This document shows, in pieces, positions 17,868 to 25,084 of a stretch of 46,370 nucleotides of DNA. Numbering within the stretch: position 1 is the stretch's first letter; every line of letters begins with the position of its first letter. The stretch lies in NCBI GenBank assembly GCA_015069095.1, contig SVJH01000017.1, positions 1 to 46,370 on the forward strand. The letters run 5' to 3'. Both the position numbers and the translations under genes were made by a program. The notes beneath the pieces are model-generated. The model was not told the origin of the DNA. It was given only the letters and a program-made list of their open reading frames with translations, and made no database searches. The DNA comes from Oscillospiraceae bacterium. GTDB taxonomy: Bacteria > Bacillota > Clostridia > UMGS1810.

Positions 17868-18037
17868 AGTTTACATAATATTTTCAAAAAGTATTTTAAA
17901 AATTAAAAAATATCCACATATCCACTCGGTTATCCACTATTATCCCCGATATTCTATGCAGAAAACTTGAGTTATCCACATATAAAAAGAATTTTTCGTA
18001 AAAAAATGCGTAGGTTTACCTCAGTTTACATAATTAA
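17868..18037. other. AT-rich stretch with cluster of DnaA-box-like 9-mers
   Basis: Five same-direction matches to the DnaA box TTATCCACA lie within 71 bases: ATATCCACA (17910), ATATCCACT (17918), TTATCCACT (17930), TTATCCCCG (17940) and a perfect TTATCCACA (17972). They are flanked by a repeated AGTTTACATAAT, once on each side (near 17868 and 18024), and embedded in extremely AT-rich DNA free of genes from 17463 to 18125. This is the look of a DnaA-binding locus. No replication gene is nearby, so I do not call it oriC. Confidence 0.55.
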
Positions 18038-18125
18038 AATTGTAACAATTATTTAACATATTTTTTCGTTTTTTTGCATTTTTTTATAGCAAAAAATGAC
18101 TAAAAATGGGTAAAAATTGACAACT

Positions 18126-20027
18126 TTATTTTAACGCATCATTTATCACCTTAAAAATGTCTTCTGTTTCAAATCCGCGACGCCACGATGCAACTCCCGA
18201 AAGATTATATTTTTTGATTAAATTCATTCTGTTATTTATAGAAAACGCATCTTCAAGGTATATCGAAAAATTATATCCGTCCTTTTGCCATAACGCAACA
18301 TACTGACCATCTTTTATAACCTTTTTTGCATTATTTTCTTTTATAATTTCATTTGCTCGTTGCATAGAAATTGCACTTGTTTTAATAACATTCCCGTCCT
18401 TTTCCTGCCAATATCTTACATAAAAAGGAACTCCAAGAACAAGTTTTGTATTCTCAACTTCTTTAAGTGTTGTTTTTATACTCTCCTCTGTCCACGAAAG
18501 CGATGCTGCACTTCCGCTTGTTTTTGAATGAACGCCATATTCGTCGTATGCCATAAGCATTACATAATCACACAGTTTTGCAATATAATCTCTGTCAAAG
18601 CACATCGACCACGAATAAGAATACTTATCATATTTTGTAATATCAGCGCTCACTAAAAGCCCAAGCGAATGAGCAGCAAGTGTAACTTCTTTTACATGGC
18701 GTGCATAATCGTATTTATCAGTCATATTTTCAAAATCAAGATTTATTCCGTCCGATTTACTTTTCAAAACACCTTCTATTACAAGATTAAGTGACTTTTT
18801 TCTTGACAAATCATTTTTCAAAAATTTTTCGGTATTTGATTTATTAAAATCATTTCTGTATACAGCCCACAAATCGTAACCGTTTTTCTTTGCATAGTCG
18901 ACGTAATTTTTAGTGGCTTTATCTGTAAGATACAACTTCAAGTTGTTATCTGAGTGCACCAAAGTCGTATTTTTGTAACTGTTATCCGTAGTAAGTTCGT
19001 ACCACACAGGCGAAATTACATTCACACCTTCAGGTGCATAAGATGGCGAATTTATAAAAACTTCCCACGTTAAGTTTACTTTTTCTTTCAATGAAAAATT
19101 TTCATTTGTTAAATAAACATTCCATTTTCCGTCTTTTCTTAAAAGGTATATATCGCACTTTGCGTTATACGCCTTTTCTTTTTTTGTCATATCAGAATAT
19201 GTTGTTATAAAATTTACATCATATATTGCTTTTATATGCGCAGTATTACTTGTTATAAGCACAGTTTCAAAATTCTCATTTGATATTTTCTTTTCCACGC
19301 TCACGCCAAGCGATTTTGCTTGATTTACATATTCATTTTTGAAAATAGCGTCTTCTTTTTCTGTTCCTATTGCACCGTCCAAAGTCCAAAAGTAATTTTT
19401 TGCGACCTTGAGCACTTTCGATTCATCATCTTTTTCGCCGTATTTTTCTAAAACCTTAAGTATTATTTTGGCACTTTCGCTTCGTTTTAAATTCTTATAA
19501 GGGTCAAAATTTCCATTTGGATTACCTTCAATGATACCTAAATCAACCACTCTGTCAAGTTCATTTTTATAAGTATAGTTTTCTTTAATATCAAAAAAAT
19601 AATGAGATTTATAATTTTTATGATAATCAAAAAGTCTGGAAATAATTATAACCGCTTCTTCTCTGGTTATGTTATCATTAACACCGAAATATCCGTTTTG
19701 TTTACCTTTAATAAGGCCTTTTTCTGTGGCGATTGAAATTTCGTAAAAAAACATATGATTTTTATTTACATCTTTAAAATAGTAACTGGGGATGTAATTT
19801 GAAAGATTAAAAATACTTCTTGAAATTAAAGAAATAAATTCTCCGCGAGTAATACTTTGCTGGGGATTGAATTTTGAAAATGAGCCCTTTACAATTCCCA
19901 TATCATAAAGGGTTTGAACGTATGATTCTGACCAGTGCTCGTCGATGTCTGTTAAAATGCTGACTGAATAAGCGGGCACTAAAGAGAGTAAAAGTGTAAA
20001 AATTATGAAAAAACATATATATTTCAT
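18126..20027 (-). CDS. Secreted SLH-domain protein with GH18 catalytic domain
   Basis: A 633-residue exported protein. A signal peptide (MKYICFFIIFTLLLSLVPA) is followed by three SLH repeats (about 25-195), e.g. HWSESYVQTLYDMGIVKGSF and NPNGNFDPYKNLKRSESAKI. These anchor proteins to cell-wall polymers. A linker domain (about 200-330) precedes a GH18 TIM barrel (about 335-630). The GH18 motif DGINLDFENM carries the catalytic Glu, and VMLMAYDEYG and VLGVPFYVRYW match later strands. The layout resembles YaaH/SleL-like enzymes that act on peptidoglycan or chitin-like glycans; which one is open. AGGAGG precedes the ATG. A promoter TTGATA-18-TATACT is at 20052-20081. Confidence 0.85.
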   Translation of the reverse strand: MKYICFFIIFTLLLSLVPAYSVSILTDIDEHWSESYVQTLYDMGIVKGSFSKFNPQQSITRGEFISLISRSIFNLSNYIPSYYFKDVNKNHMFFYEISIATEKGLIKGKQNGYFGVNDNITREEAVIIISRLFDYHKNYKSHYFFDIKENYTYKNELDRVVDLGIIEGNPNGNFDPYKNLKRSESAKIILKVLEKYGEKDDESKVLKVAKNYFWTLDGAIGTEKEDAIFKNEYVNQAKSLGVSVEKKISNENFETVLITSNTAHIKAIYDVNFITTYSDMTKKEKAYNAKCDIYLLRKDGKWNVYLTNENFSLKEKVNLTWEVFINSPSYAPEGVNVISPVWYELTTDNSYKNTTLVHSDNNLKLYLTDKATKNYVDYAKKNGYDLWAVYRNDFNKSNTEKFLKNDLSRKKSLNLVIEGVLKSKSDGINLDFENMTDKYDYARHVKEVTLAAHSLGLLVSADITKYDKYSYSWSMCFDRDYIAKLCDYVMLMAYDEYGVHSKTSGSAASLSWTEESIKTTLKEVENTKLVLGVPFYVRYWQEKDGNVIKTSAISMQRANEIIKENNAKKVIKDGQYVALWQKDGYNFSIYLEDAFSINNRMNLIKKYNLSGVASWRRGFETEDIFKVINDALK

Positions 20028-20051
20028 AATGCCCCTCCTTATATATACAAA

Positions 20052-20081
20052 AGTATATCATACAAAAAGGGACACTATCAA
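20052..20081 (-). promoter_or_regulatory. Promoter of the SLH-GH18 gene
   Basis: On the minus strand there is TTGATA, an 18-base spacer and TATACT, about 25 bases before the ATG. It lies immediately after the stop codon of the small DUF3006-like gene. Confidence 0.5.
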
Positions 20082-20098
20082 TGGCAAAAATATGGCAA

Positions 20099-20263
20099 CT
20101 ATTCCACTATTTCGTACTCAAACATAAAGCATTTTAATCGCATTCCTTCATCTATGCCATGCGGAAGCAGTGCTATAGCAACCTGATTTTCAATTCCCTC
20201 ATCACTTACAAGTAATGCATAATCACCGCTTATTTGTTTTACTGTGTAAAATACTTCTTCCAT
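20099..20263 (-). CDS. Small DUF3006-like protein
   Basis: A 54-residue gene below usual length cut-offs. The ATG at 20263 is preceded by GAGGT seven bases ahead. The peptide contains QISGDYALLVSDEG and ALLPHGIDEGMRLKCF. That is the layout of DUF3006 proteins: a short strand, a G-(D/E)-Y-A-L-L core, then LP and an EG turn. DUF3006 is a small uncharacterised family common in Firmicutes. No signal peptide or membrane helix is present. It lies between the SLH-GH18 gene and bofA and points toward the former, but that gene has its own promoter. Confidence 0.6.
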   Translation of the reverse strand: MEEVFYTVKQISGDYALLVSDEGIENQVAIALLPHGIDEGMRLKCFMFEYEIVE

Positions 20264-20380
20264 TTTATTACCTCATTTTATTATTTTTAGATATTCTATC
20301 ATATTTTTTACATTTAGTAAAGTAATAAAAAACTTATCTTTCAAATATACTTATAATAAACAAGCATAGGATGTGAAAAT

Positions 20381-20641
20381 ATGAATTTTACTTTAATTGT
20401 CGGATATCTTCTTGGAATACTTATTGCGTACATATCGGCAAAAATTCTTTTAAAACCTTTTAAGTCAATATTTAAAATCTTACTAAACAGCATTATAGCG
20501 TTTTTTCTTATTATTTTAATAAATAAATTCTCTCCGTATACCGCAATTTACATAGGTGCAAACCCCTTAACAGCGCTGACTGTGGGCATATTAGGACTTC
20601 CGGGACTTTGCCTTATACTCATTCTTCAGATATTATTTTAA
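20381..20641 (+). CDS. bofA: BofA-family sporulation membrane protein
   Basis: An 86-residue protein with two or three membrane helices and the family's C-terminal signature: IGANPLTALTVGILGLPGLC followed by a hydrophobic end. In Bacillus, BofA holds the SpoIVFB protease inactive in the outer forespore membrane until sigma-K is needed. Its presence suggests a spore-forming lineage, although BofA-like genes persist in some non-sporulating relatives. AGGATG lies before the ATG. It is a single gene, with a shared terminator toward rplL. Confidence 0.82.
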   Translation: MNFTLIVGYLLGILIAYISAKILLKPFKSIFKILLNSIIAFFLIILINKFSPYTAIYIGANPLTALTVGILGLPGLCLILILQILF

Positions 20642-20651
20642 GACAAATAAA

Positions 20652-20682
20652 AAAACGGTACTTTAAAAGTACCGTTTCTTGT
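20652..20682. terminator. Bidirectional terminator between bofA and rplL
   Basis: The stem AAACGGTACTTT/AAAGTACCGTTT has T-rich sequence on both sides and lies between converging genes. Confidence 0.75.
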
Positions 20683-20694
20683 TTTTAAGTAAAA

Positions 20695-21072
20695 TTATTT
20701 AAGTTCTACTTTTGCGCCTGCTTCTTCAAGATCAGCTTTCATTTTTTCAGCTTCTTCTTTAGCTACAGCTTCTTTAACTGTTTTTGGAGCACCATCAACG
20801 ATGTCTTTTGCTTCTTTAAGACCAAGACCTGTGATTTCTCTAACAGCTTTAACAACTTTAAGTTTAGCAGCACCAGCGTCTACTAATACAACGTCGAATT
20901 CAGATTTTTCAGCAGCAGCACCAGCATCTGCAGCACCTGCAGCACCTGGAACAGCAACTACTGCAGCAGCAGCGCTTACACCAAATTCTTCTTCCATAGC
21001 TTTAACAAGTTCAGCTACTTCTAAAAGTTTTAATTCTTTAATATCAGCAATGATTTGTTCAATTTTACTCAT
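20695..21072 (-). CDS. rplL: 50S ribosomal protein L7/L12
   Basis: A 125-residue stalk protein that recruits translation GTPases. It has an N-terminal dimerisation helix pair ([20 protein letters not shown]), an Ala/Gly-rich hinge (about 40-55) and the C-terminal factor-binding domain with [20 protein letters not shown] and [16 protein letters not shown]. It follows rplJ by 36 bases with a strong ribosome binding site. It should be co-transcribed with rplJ and controlled through the L10 leader. Confidence 0.97.
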   Translation of the reverse strand: MSKIEQIIADIKELKLLEVAELVKAMEEEFGVSAAAAVVAVPGAAGAADAGAAAEKSEFDVVLVDAGAAKLKVVKAVREITGLGLKEAKDIVDGAPKTVKEAVAKEEAEKMKADLEEAGAKVELK

Positions 21073-21108
21073 TATAATTTACCTCCTTGGGTTAGTTTAT
21101 AAAATTTA

Positions 21109-21777
21109 TTATTCTTCTGTAGCAGGAGCTTCTGCAGCTTCTTCTACAACTTCTTCTGCAACAGGTGCAGTTTCTTCTGCTACTTCTTCTGCAACAGGTG
21201 CAGTTTCTTCTGCTACTTCTTCAGCAGCTTCTACTGGAGCCTCTACTGCAGCTGGAGCATCCATATCTGCAAATTCAACACCTTTATCAACAATTGCCTG
21301 AAGTACTCTTGCAAGTGATGATACTGGAGAGTTAAGGCTACCCATAAGTTTAGCAAGAAGAACGTCTTTAGACGGTGTGCTTGCTAAAGTTTTAATTTCA
21401 TCAAGTGAAATTACTTTTCCATCAAGAAAACCTGATTTAATTTCGATTTTATCGTTACTTTTTGCAAATTCAGCAATAACCTTTGCAGGAGCGATCGGAT
21501 CATCGTAGCTGATTGCAAGAGATGTAGGTCCGTTTAAAATCGAATCAAGTTCATCATATCCAACTTCTTTAGCAGCAAATCTTGTAAGAGTGTTTTTAAC
21601 AACTTTGTATTCAACACCGGCTGCACGAAGTTTGTTTCTAAGATCTGTATCTTCGCTAACAGTTAAACCGATATAGTCTACAAATACACCAGCCTGAGCC
21701 TTCTGTAATTTTTCAACCATCTGAGCAACTGCTTGCTTTTTTTCGTTTAAAACTTTTGCGCTTGGCATAAATTTCAC
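21109..21777 (-). CDS. rplJ: 50S ribosomal protein L10 with acidic repeat tail
   Basis: Stalk base protein that anchors L7/L12 dimers to 23S rRNA. 222 residues, against the usual ~165-175. The first ~175 residues are a normal L10 (AQMVEKLQKAQAGVFVDYIG, YKVVKNTLTRFAAKE, then NSPVSSLARVLQAIVDKGVE). The last ~45 are a Glu/Ala/Val/Thr/Pro low-complexity tail built from an 11-residue unit (EEVAEETAPVA). At DNA level the unit is an exact 33-base tandem repeat (21149-21181 and 21182-21214) plus a degenerate part. Such tails occur on ribosomal proteins of some Clostridia; any function is unknown. Confidence 0.95.
   Translation of the reverse strand: MKFMPSAKVLNEKKQAVAQMVEKLQKAQAGVFVDYIGLTVSEDTDLRNKLRAAGVEYKVVKNTLTRFAAKEVGYDELDSILNGPTSLAISYDDPIAPAKVIAEFAKSNDKIEIKSGFLDGKVISLDEIKTLASTPSKDVLLAKLMGSLNSPVSSLARVLQAIVDKGVEFADMDAPAAVEAPVEAAEEVAEETAPVAEEVAEETAPVAEEVVEEAAEAPATEE
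21149..21214 (-). repeat. Exact 33-base tandem duplication in the rplJ 3' end
   Basis: Two identical adjacent 33-base units code for EEVAEETAPVA twice. A third, diverged unit follows. Exact identity suggests recent slippage or duplication. Confidence 0.9.
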
Positions 21778-21787
21778 CTCCTAAAAT

Positions 21788-21898
21788 ATTAAAAAGGTTT
21801 CCCGAAAGACACACGAGAAACCTATAATCAACATAAAAATATATCAATTTTAGTCCTCGGCAGGATTTACCTTTGTACCTGCTGTCTTTGGAGCACTT
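21788..21898 (-). ncRNA. Ribosomal protein L10 leader (autoregulatory mRNA leader)
   Basis: Between the rplJ promoter and its start the transcript carries the conserved L10-leader words. They are GTGCTCCAAAGACAGCAGGT and, a few bases on, AATCCTGCCGAGG (44 bases, 21852-21895). A terminator-like hairpin AGGTTTC...GGAAACCT with a T-run follows (21791-21824). In Firmicutes this leader is bound by L10 (with L12) and represses its own operon, here rplJ-rplL. The downstream hairpin suggests control by transcription attenuation. Confidence 0.88.
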
Positions 21899-21902
21899 TT
21901 AT

Positions 21903-21931
21903 TTTATACCATATTTTTTATTGTTTGTCAA
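21903..21931 (-). promoter_or_regulatory. Promoter of rplJ-rplL
   Basis: On the minus strand a consensus TTGACA, a 17-base spacer and TATAAA lie directly upstream of the L10 leader and just after the rplA stop. rplJ-rplL can therefore be transcribed independently of the upstream operon. Confidence 0.75.
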
Positions 21932-21945
21932 CCTTTTTTTAAAAA

Positions 21946-22638
21946 TTAACCAATTTTTGCAGGGTTAATTTTAACGCCAGGGCCCATTGTTGATGCCACA
22001 GCAATAGATTTTAGGTACTGACCTTTAGCAGCAGCAGGTTTTGCTTTAACAACTGCAGCCATAAGAGTGTTAAAGTTTTCTTCAAGTTTCTGCGCACCGA
22101 AAGAAACTTTACCAATAGGACAGTGAATAATGTTTGTTTTATCTAAACGATATTCAATTTTACCTGCTTTAATGTCGCTAATTGCTTTTGCAACGTCCAT
22201 TGTAACTGTACCTGCTTTAGGGTTAGGCATAAGACCTTTAGGACCTAAAACTCTACCGATACGACCTACAACACCCATCATATCAGGTGTAGCAACTACA
22301 ACATCAAATTCAAACCAGTTTTCGCCCTGAATTTTAGCAACTAATTCTTCGCCGCCTACATAATCTGCACCGGCATCTTCAGCGATTTTTACATTGTCGC
22401 CTTTAGCAAATACTAAAACTCTAACAGTTTTACCTGTACCGTGTGGAAGAACTACTGCGCCTCTAACCTGCTGGTCAGCATGACGAGAGTCAACACCTAA
22501 TTTAATATGAGCTTCAACTGTTTCATCAAATTTAGCTTTACCTGTTTTTACAACGATATCTAAAGCTTCATTTGTATCATATAATTTTGTTCTTTCAATC
22601 AATTTTGCACTTTCGATATATTTTTTACCTCTATGCAC
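21946..22638 (-). CDS. rplA: 50S ribosomal protein L1
   Basis: A 230-residue L1, the usual length, with RNA-binding blocks [33 protein letters not shown] and [16 protein letters not shown] chose the GTG at 22638: AAGGAGG lies seven bases ahead and the protein then starts [12 protein letters not shown] like its relatives. The longer frame to 22680 runs back across that ribosome binding site. It forms the mobile L1 stalk and in many bacteria represses its own operon. It is the last gene of rpmG-secE-nusG-rplK-rplA. Confidence 0.96.
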   Translation of the reverse strand: MHRGKKYIESAKLIERTKLYDTNEALDIVVKTGKAKFDETVEAHIKLGVDSRHADQQVRGAVVLPHGTGKTVRVLVFAKGDNVKIAEDAGADYVGGEELVAKIQGENWFEFDVVVATPDMMGVVGRIGRVLGPKGLMPNPKAGTVTMDVAKAISDIKAGKIEYRLDKTNIIHCPIGKVSFGAQKLEENFNTLMAAVVKAKPAAAKGQYLKSIAVASTMGPGVKINPAKIG

Positions 22639-22695
22639 TTTACTTCCTCCTTCTGTGGTTAATCGGAAATTTCCTCCCACTAAACTAAAAACAAA

Positions 22696-23121
22696 TTATT
22701 CTTCTACTGTAATACCCATGCTTCTTGCTGTACCTGCGATCATACTCATTGCAGCTTCAACACTTGCAGCATTAAGGTCAGGCATTTTCTGCTCTGCAAT
22801 CTGTCTTAGAGCATCTTTGCTGATAGAAGCAACTTTTGTTTTGTTTGGAACACCACTGCCACTTTCAATTTTACATGCTTTTTTAAGAAGAACAGCAGCT
22901 GGTGGAGTTTTTGTAATGAATGAGAAAGAACGATCCTGATATACTGTAATAACTACTGGAATAACAAGACCTGCATCTTTAGCTGTTTTTTCATTAAACT
23001 CTTTGCAGAACTGCATAATATTTACACCGTGCTGACCCAAAGCAGGACCTACTGGGGGAGCTGGTGTAGCCTTACCGGCGCCGATTTGTAACTTAATGTA
23101 ACCCATTACTTTTTGTGCCAT
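22696..23121 (-). CDS. rplK: 50S ribosomal protein L11
   Basis: A 141-residue L11 with the N-terminal methylated-region signature [20 protein letters not shown], then [14 protein letters not shown], and the C-terminal rRNA-binding domain ending in [12 protein letters not shown]. It forms the GTPase-associated centre with 23S rRNA and the L10-L12 stalk. A clear AAGGAGG lies before the ATG. It sits between nusG and rplA in the conserved order. Confidence 0.97.
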   Translation of the reverse strand: MAQKVMGYIKLQIGAGKATPAPPVGPALGQHGVNIMQFCKEFNEKTAKDAGLVIPVVITVYQDRSFSFITKTPPAAVLLKKACKIESGSGVPNKTKVASISKDALRQIAEQKMPDLNAASVEAAMSMIAGTARSMGITVEE

Positions 23122-23217
23122 TTAGAACACCTCCTTACAAATATGTGGTATGGCGGAATTTTAAAATTCCTCCCACTCTATAACAAAAGGACAAAACTTG
23201 TCCGATTATTATTAAAC

Positions 23218-23736
23218 TTAAAGTGCTTCAAGTTGATCGGCTTCAAGTTCCAAAACTGTTTTTCTGCCGAACATAACAACACTTACGTCTATTTTTCCTG
23301 TTGAAAAATCTATATTTTCAATAATACCAATTTGGTCTGCAAAAGGTCCTTTAACAATTTTAACACTGTCGCCATTTGCGAAGTTGATAACAATTTCTTT
23401 TGTATCTACACCAAGAGCCTCAACTTCTTCATCAGTAAGAGGAACCGGTTTTGATCCAGGACCAACAAATCCCGTAACACCTGTTGTGTTTCTTATAACA
23501 TACCAAGTATCGTCTGTCATAATCATTTTAATTAAAACATAGCCGGGGAAAACCTTTCTGGTAACTACTTTTTCAACATCGTCTTTTTTCTCAATAACTT
23601 CTTCCAAAGGCACTTTAACATCTAAAATAAGTTCTTCAAGGCCTCTGTTTTCGATTATTTTTTCAAGATTTGTTTTAACTTTGTTTTCATAACCTGAATA
23701 GGTATGAACAACGTACCATTTTGCGTTATCGATCAT
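23218..23736 (-). CDS. nusG: Transcription termination/antitermination protein NusG
   Basis: A 172-residue protein with the NGN domain (AKWYVVHTYSGYENKVKTNL; FPGYVLIKMIMTDDTWYVIR; TGVTGFVGPGSKPVPL). The C-terminal KOW domain starts near GDSVKIVKGPFADQIGIIEN. It binds RNA polymerase and couples it to Rho or ribosomes. It has conserved neighbours secE upstream and rplK downstream. Confidence 0.97.
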   Translation of the reverse strand: MIDNAKWYVVHTYSGYENKVKTNLEKIIENRGLEELILDVKVPLEEVIEKKDDVEKVVTRKVFPGYVLIKMIMTDDTWYVIRNTTGVTGFVGPGSKPVPLTDEEVEALGVDTKEIVINFANGDSVKIVKGPFADQIGIIENIDFSTGKIDVSVVMFGRKTVLELEADQLEAL

Positions 23737-23760
23737 AACTTCAAAGGCTTCCTTTCTGAA

Positions 23761-23976
23761 TTATTTTAAGAAATTGAATAATCCGAATTGGAATATTGTG
23801 TCTAAAGCATATATAAGTACACCAACTATGATAACAATTGCGAGAACTATAAGGGCGTTATTTATAACTTGCTTTCTTGTAGGCCAAACTACCTTTTTAA
23901 GTTCAGATTTAACTTCTCTGAAGAATTTAAAGCAACGTTTGAAAATATTAGGCTTTTTTTCTTTTGCCTCTGCCAT
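23761..23976 (-). CDS. secE: Preprotein translocase subunit SecE
   Basis: A 71-residue single-helix SecE. The amphipathic motif FKFFREVKSELKKVVWPTRK is followed by one membrane span (ALIVLAIVIIVGVLIYALDT). I chose the ATG at 23976 because GAGGTGA lies directly upstream; the in-frame ATG at 23985 touches that site. It stabilises SecY in the translocon. Only 45 bases separate it from rpmG, so no tRNA gene is present there. Confidence 0.95.
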   Translation of the reverse strand: MAEAKEKKPNIFKRCFKFFREVKSELKKVVWPTRKQVINNALIVLAIVIIVGVLIYALDTIFQFGLFNFLK

Positions 23977-24021
23977 AACATTCACCTCATTTTAGTATAT
24001 AAATTTTATACTGCCAACAAA

Positions 24022-24171
24022 TTATTTTGTTTCTTTGTGTATTGTGTGTTTTCTGCAGAAACGGCAGTATTTTTTCATTTCCAATCTGTCTGGATCGTTT
24101 TTCTTGTTTTTCATTGTATTGTAATTTCTCTGTTTGCAATCACTGCAAGCTAATGTAATTCTAACTCTCAT
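24022..24171 (-). CDS. rpmG: 50S ribosomal protein L33
   Basis: A 49-residue gene that is too short for most cut-offs. The peptide starts [20 protein letters not shown] and has the zinc-binding form of L33, with paired cysteines CSDC and CRFC. AAGGAGGTG precedes the ATG at 24171. It is the first gene of rpmG-secE-nusG-rplK-rplA, a common order in Firmicutes. Confidence 0.95.
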   Translation of the reverse strand: MRVRITLACSDCKQRNYNTMKNKKNDPDRLEMKKYCRFCRKHTIHKETK

Positions 24172-24277
24172 CGTGATTTACACCTCCTTAAAATCATGCA
24201 GGAATCTATGTAGAATTATGTGCATATCTAAAAATGAGCACATAAAAAAAAGACCTACTAAATGTCCCAGTATAGAA

Positions 24278-24306
24278 ACTATACCACAAGGGAGGAGCAA
24301 TGTCAA
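24278..24306 (-). promoter_or_regulatory. Promoter of the rpmG-secE-nusG-rplK-rplA operon
   Basis: On the minus strand there is consensus TTGACA, a 17-base spacer and TATAGT. The transcribed leader of about 100 bases has no clear known RNA motif. Confidence 0.75.
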
Positions 24307-24333
24307 GAATTTTTTTTATTTTTTTATATAAAG

Positions 24334-24362
24334 TTGACAATACGCGTCTCTTGGTATAAAAT
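24334..24362 (+). promoter_or_regulatory. Promoter of trmR-trhP
   Basis: TTGACA with TAAAAT at 17 bases (or TATAAA at 15). It is back-to-back with the ribosomal operon promoter. Confidence 0.55.
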
Positions 24363-24422
24363 AGTAAGGAATTTATGTATTATATTATATAATAAGGAAG
24401 AAAATTTTTCAAGGAGAATTAT

Positions 24423-25067
24423 ATGAATATCAGCTACGATTATATAACTGAATATTTAAACGAAACACTTCCTCAAAGTACTGGGCTTTTAAAGGAAATG
24501 GAAGAATACGCAAAAAAACACTACGTTCCTATTATTCAAAAAGAAACAATGTGGTTTTTAAGAACTCTTTTAACAATGAAAAAGCCTGAAAAAATACTGG
24601 AAATAGGAACTGCAATAGGATATTCTTCACTTGTTTTTTCTGAATACCTTAAAGAAGGCGGAAAAATAATTACCGTTGAACTTAACGAAGAAACGGCACT
24701 TATCGCACAAAAAAACTTCGAAAAAGCAGGTAATACATCTATAAAACTTATCGTCGGCGACGGCGAAGACGTGCTTAAAAACAGCAACGAAAAATTTGAC
24801 ATTATTTTCCTTGATGCAAATAAATCACTTTATACAAGATGCATGTATGACGTTAAACGCTTGCTTAACAAAGGCGGACTTTTAATTGCAGACAATGTAT
24901 TATATAAAGGTATGGTTGCAAACGATGACCTTGAAACAAGAAGAAAAAGAACGCTTGTAAACAATTTAAGGTCTTTTTTATATGACCTTGCTCACGATGA
25001 GGATTTTACCACATCAATAATCCCTATCGGCGATGGCATGACAGTTTCGGTTTTTAAAGAAGATTGA
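24423..25067 (+). CDS. trmR: SAM-dependent O-methyltransferase, TrmR-like (tRNA 5-hydroxyuridine methylation)
   Basis: A 214-residue class I methyltransferase of the catechol/caffeoyl-CoA O-methyltransferase fold. The SAM-binding motif is LEIGTAIGYSSLVFSEYL (about 58-75), the acidic motif is IITVELNEE, the metal/substrate site is FDIIFLDANK, and LLIADNVLYKG follows. In B. subtilis the homologous gene (yrrM/trmR) sits before U32 peptidase-like genes and methylates 5-hydroxyuridine at tRNA position 34. The next gene here is exactly such a U32 protein, which supports this role. AAGGAG lies ahead of the ATG. Confidence 0.8.
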   Translation: MNISYDYITEYLNETLPQSTGLLKEMEEYAKKHYVPIIQKETMWFLRTLLTMKKPEKILEIGTAIGYSSLVFSEYLKEGGKIITVELNEETALIAQKNFEKAGNTSIKLIVGDGEDVLKNSNEKFDIIFLDANKSLYTRCMYDVKRLLNKGGLLIADNVLYKGMVANDDLETRRKRTLVNNLRSFLYDLAHDEDFTTSIIPIGDGMTVSVFKED

Positions 25068-25084
25068 AAGGAAAGATTTTTACA

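Noticed and set aside
17868-18037. Chromosomal replication origin
   Set aside because: The DnaA-box cluster is suggestive, but dnaA, dnaN, rpmH, recF and gyr genes are absent nearby and the ribosomal operon at 20.7-24.2 kb would be read head-on to forks leaving this point. I kept only the weaker claim of a DnaA-box cluster.
21149-21214. CRISPR-like or satellite repeat
   Set aside because: The units are adjacent with no spacers and in frame within rplJ.
20801-21301. Plus-strand Ala/Ser/Thr-rich frame of 166 codons
   Set aside because: It is the complement of rplL and the repeat tail of rplJ; the low-complexity composition keeps the frame open by chance.
23976-24022. tRNA-Trp gene between rpmG and secE, as in some Firmicutes
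   Set aside because: Only 45 bases separate the genes and no cloverleaf can be drawn.
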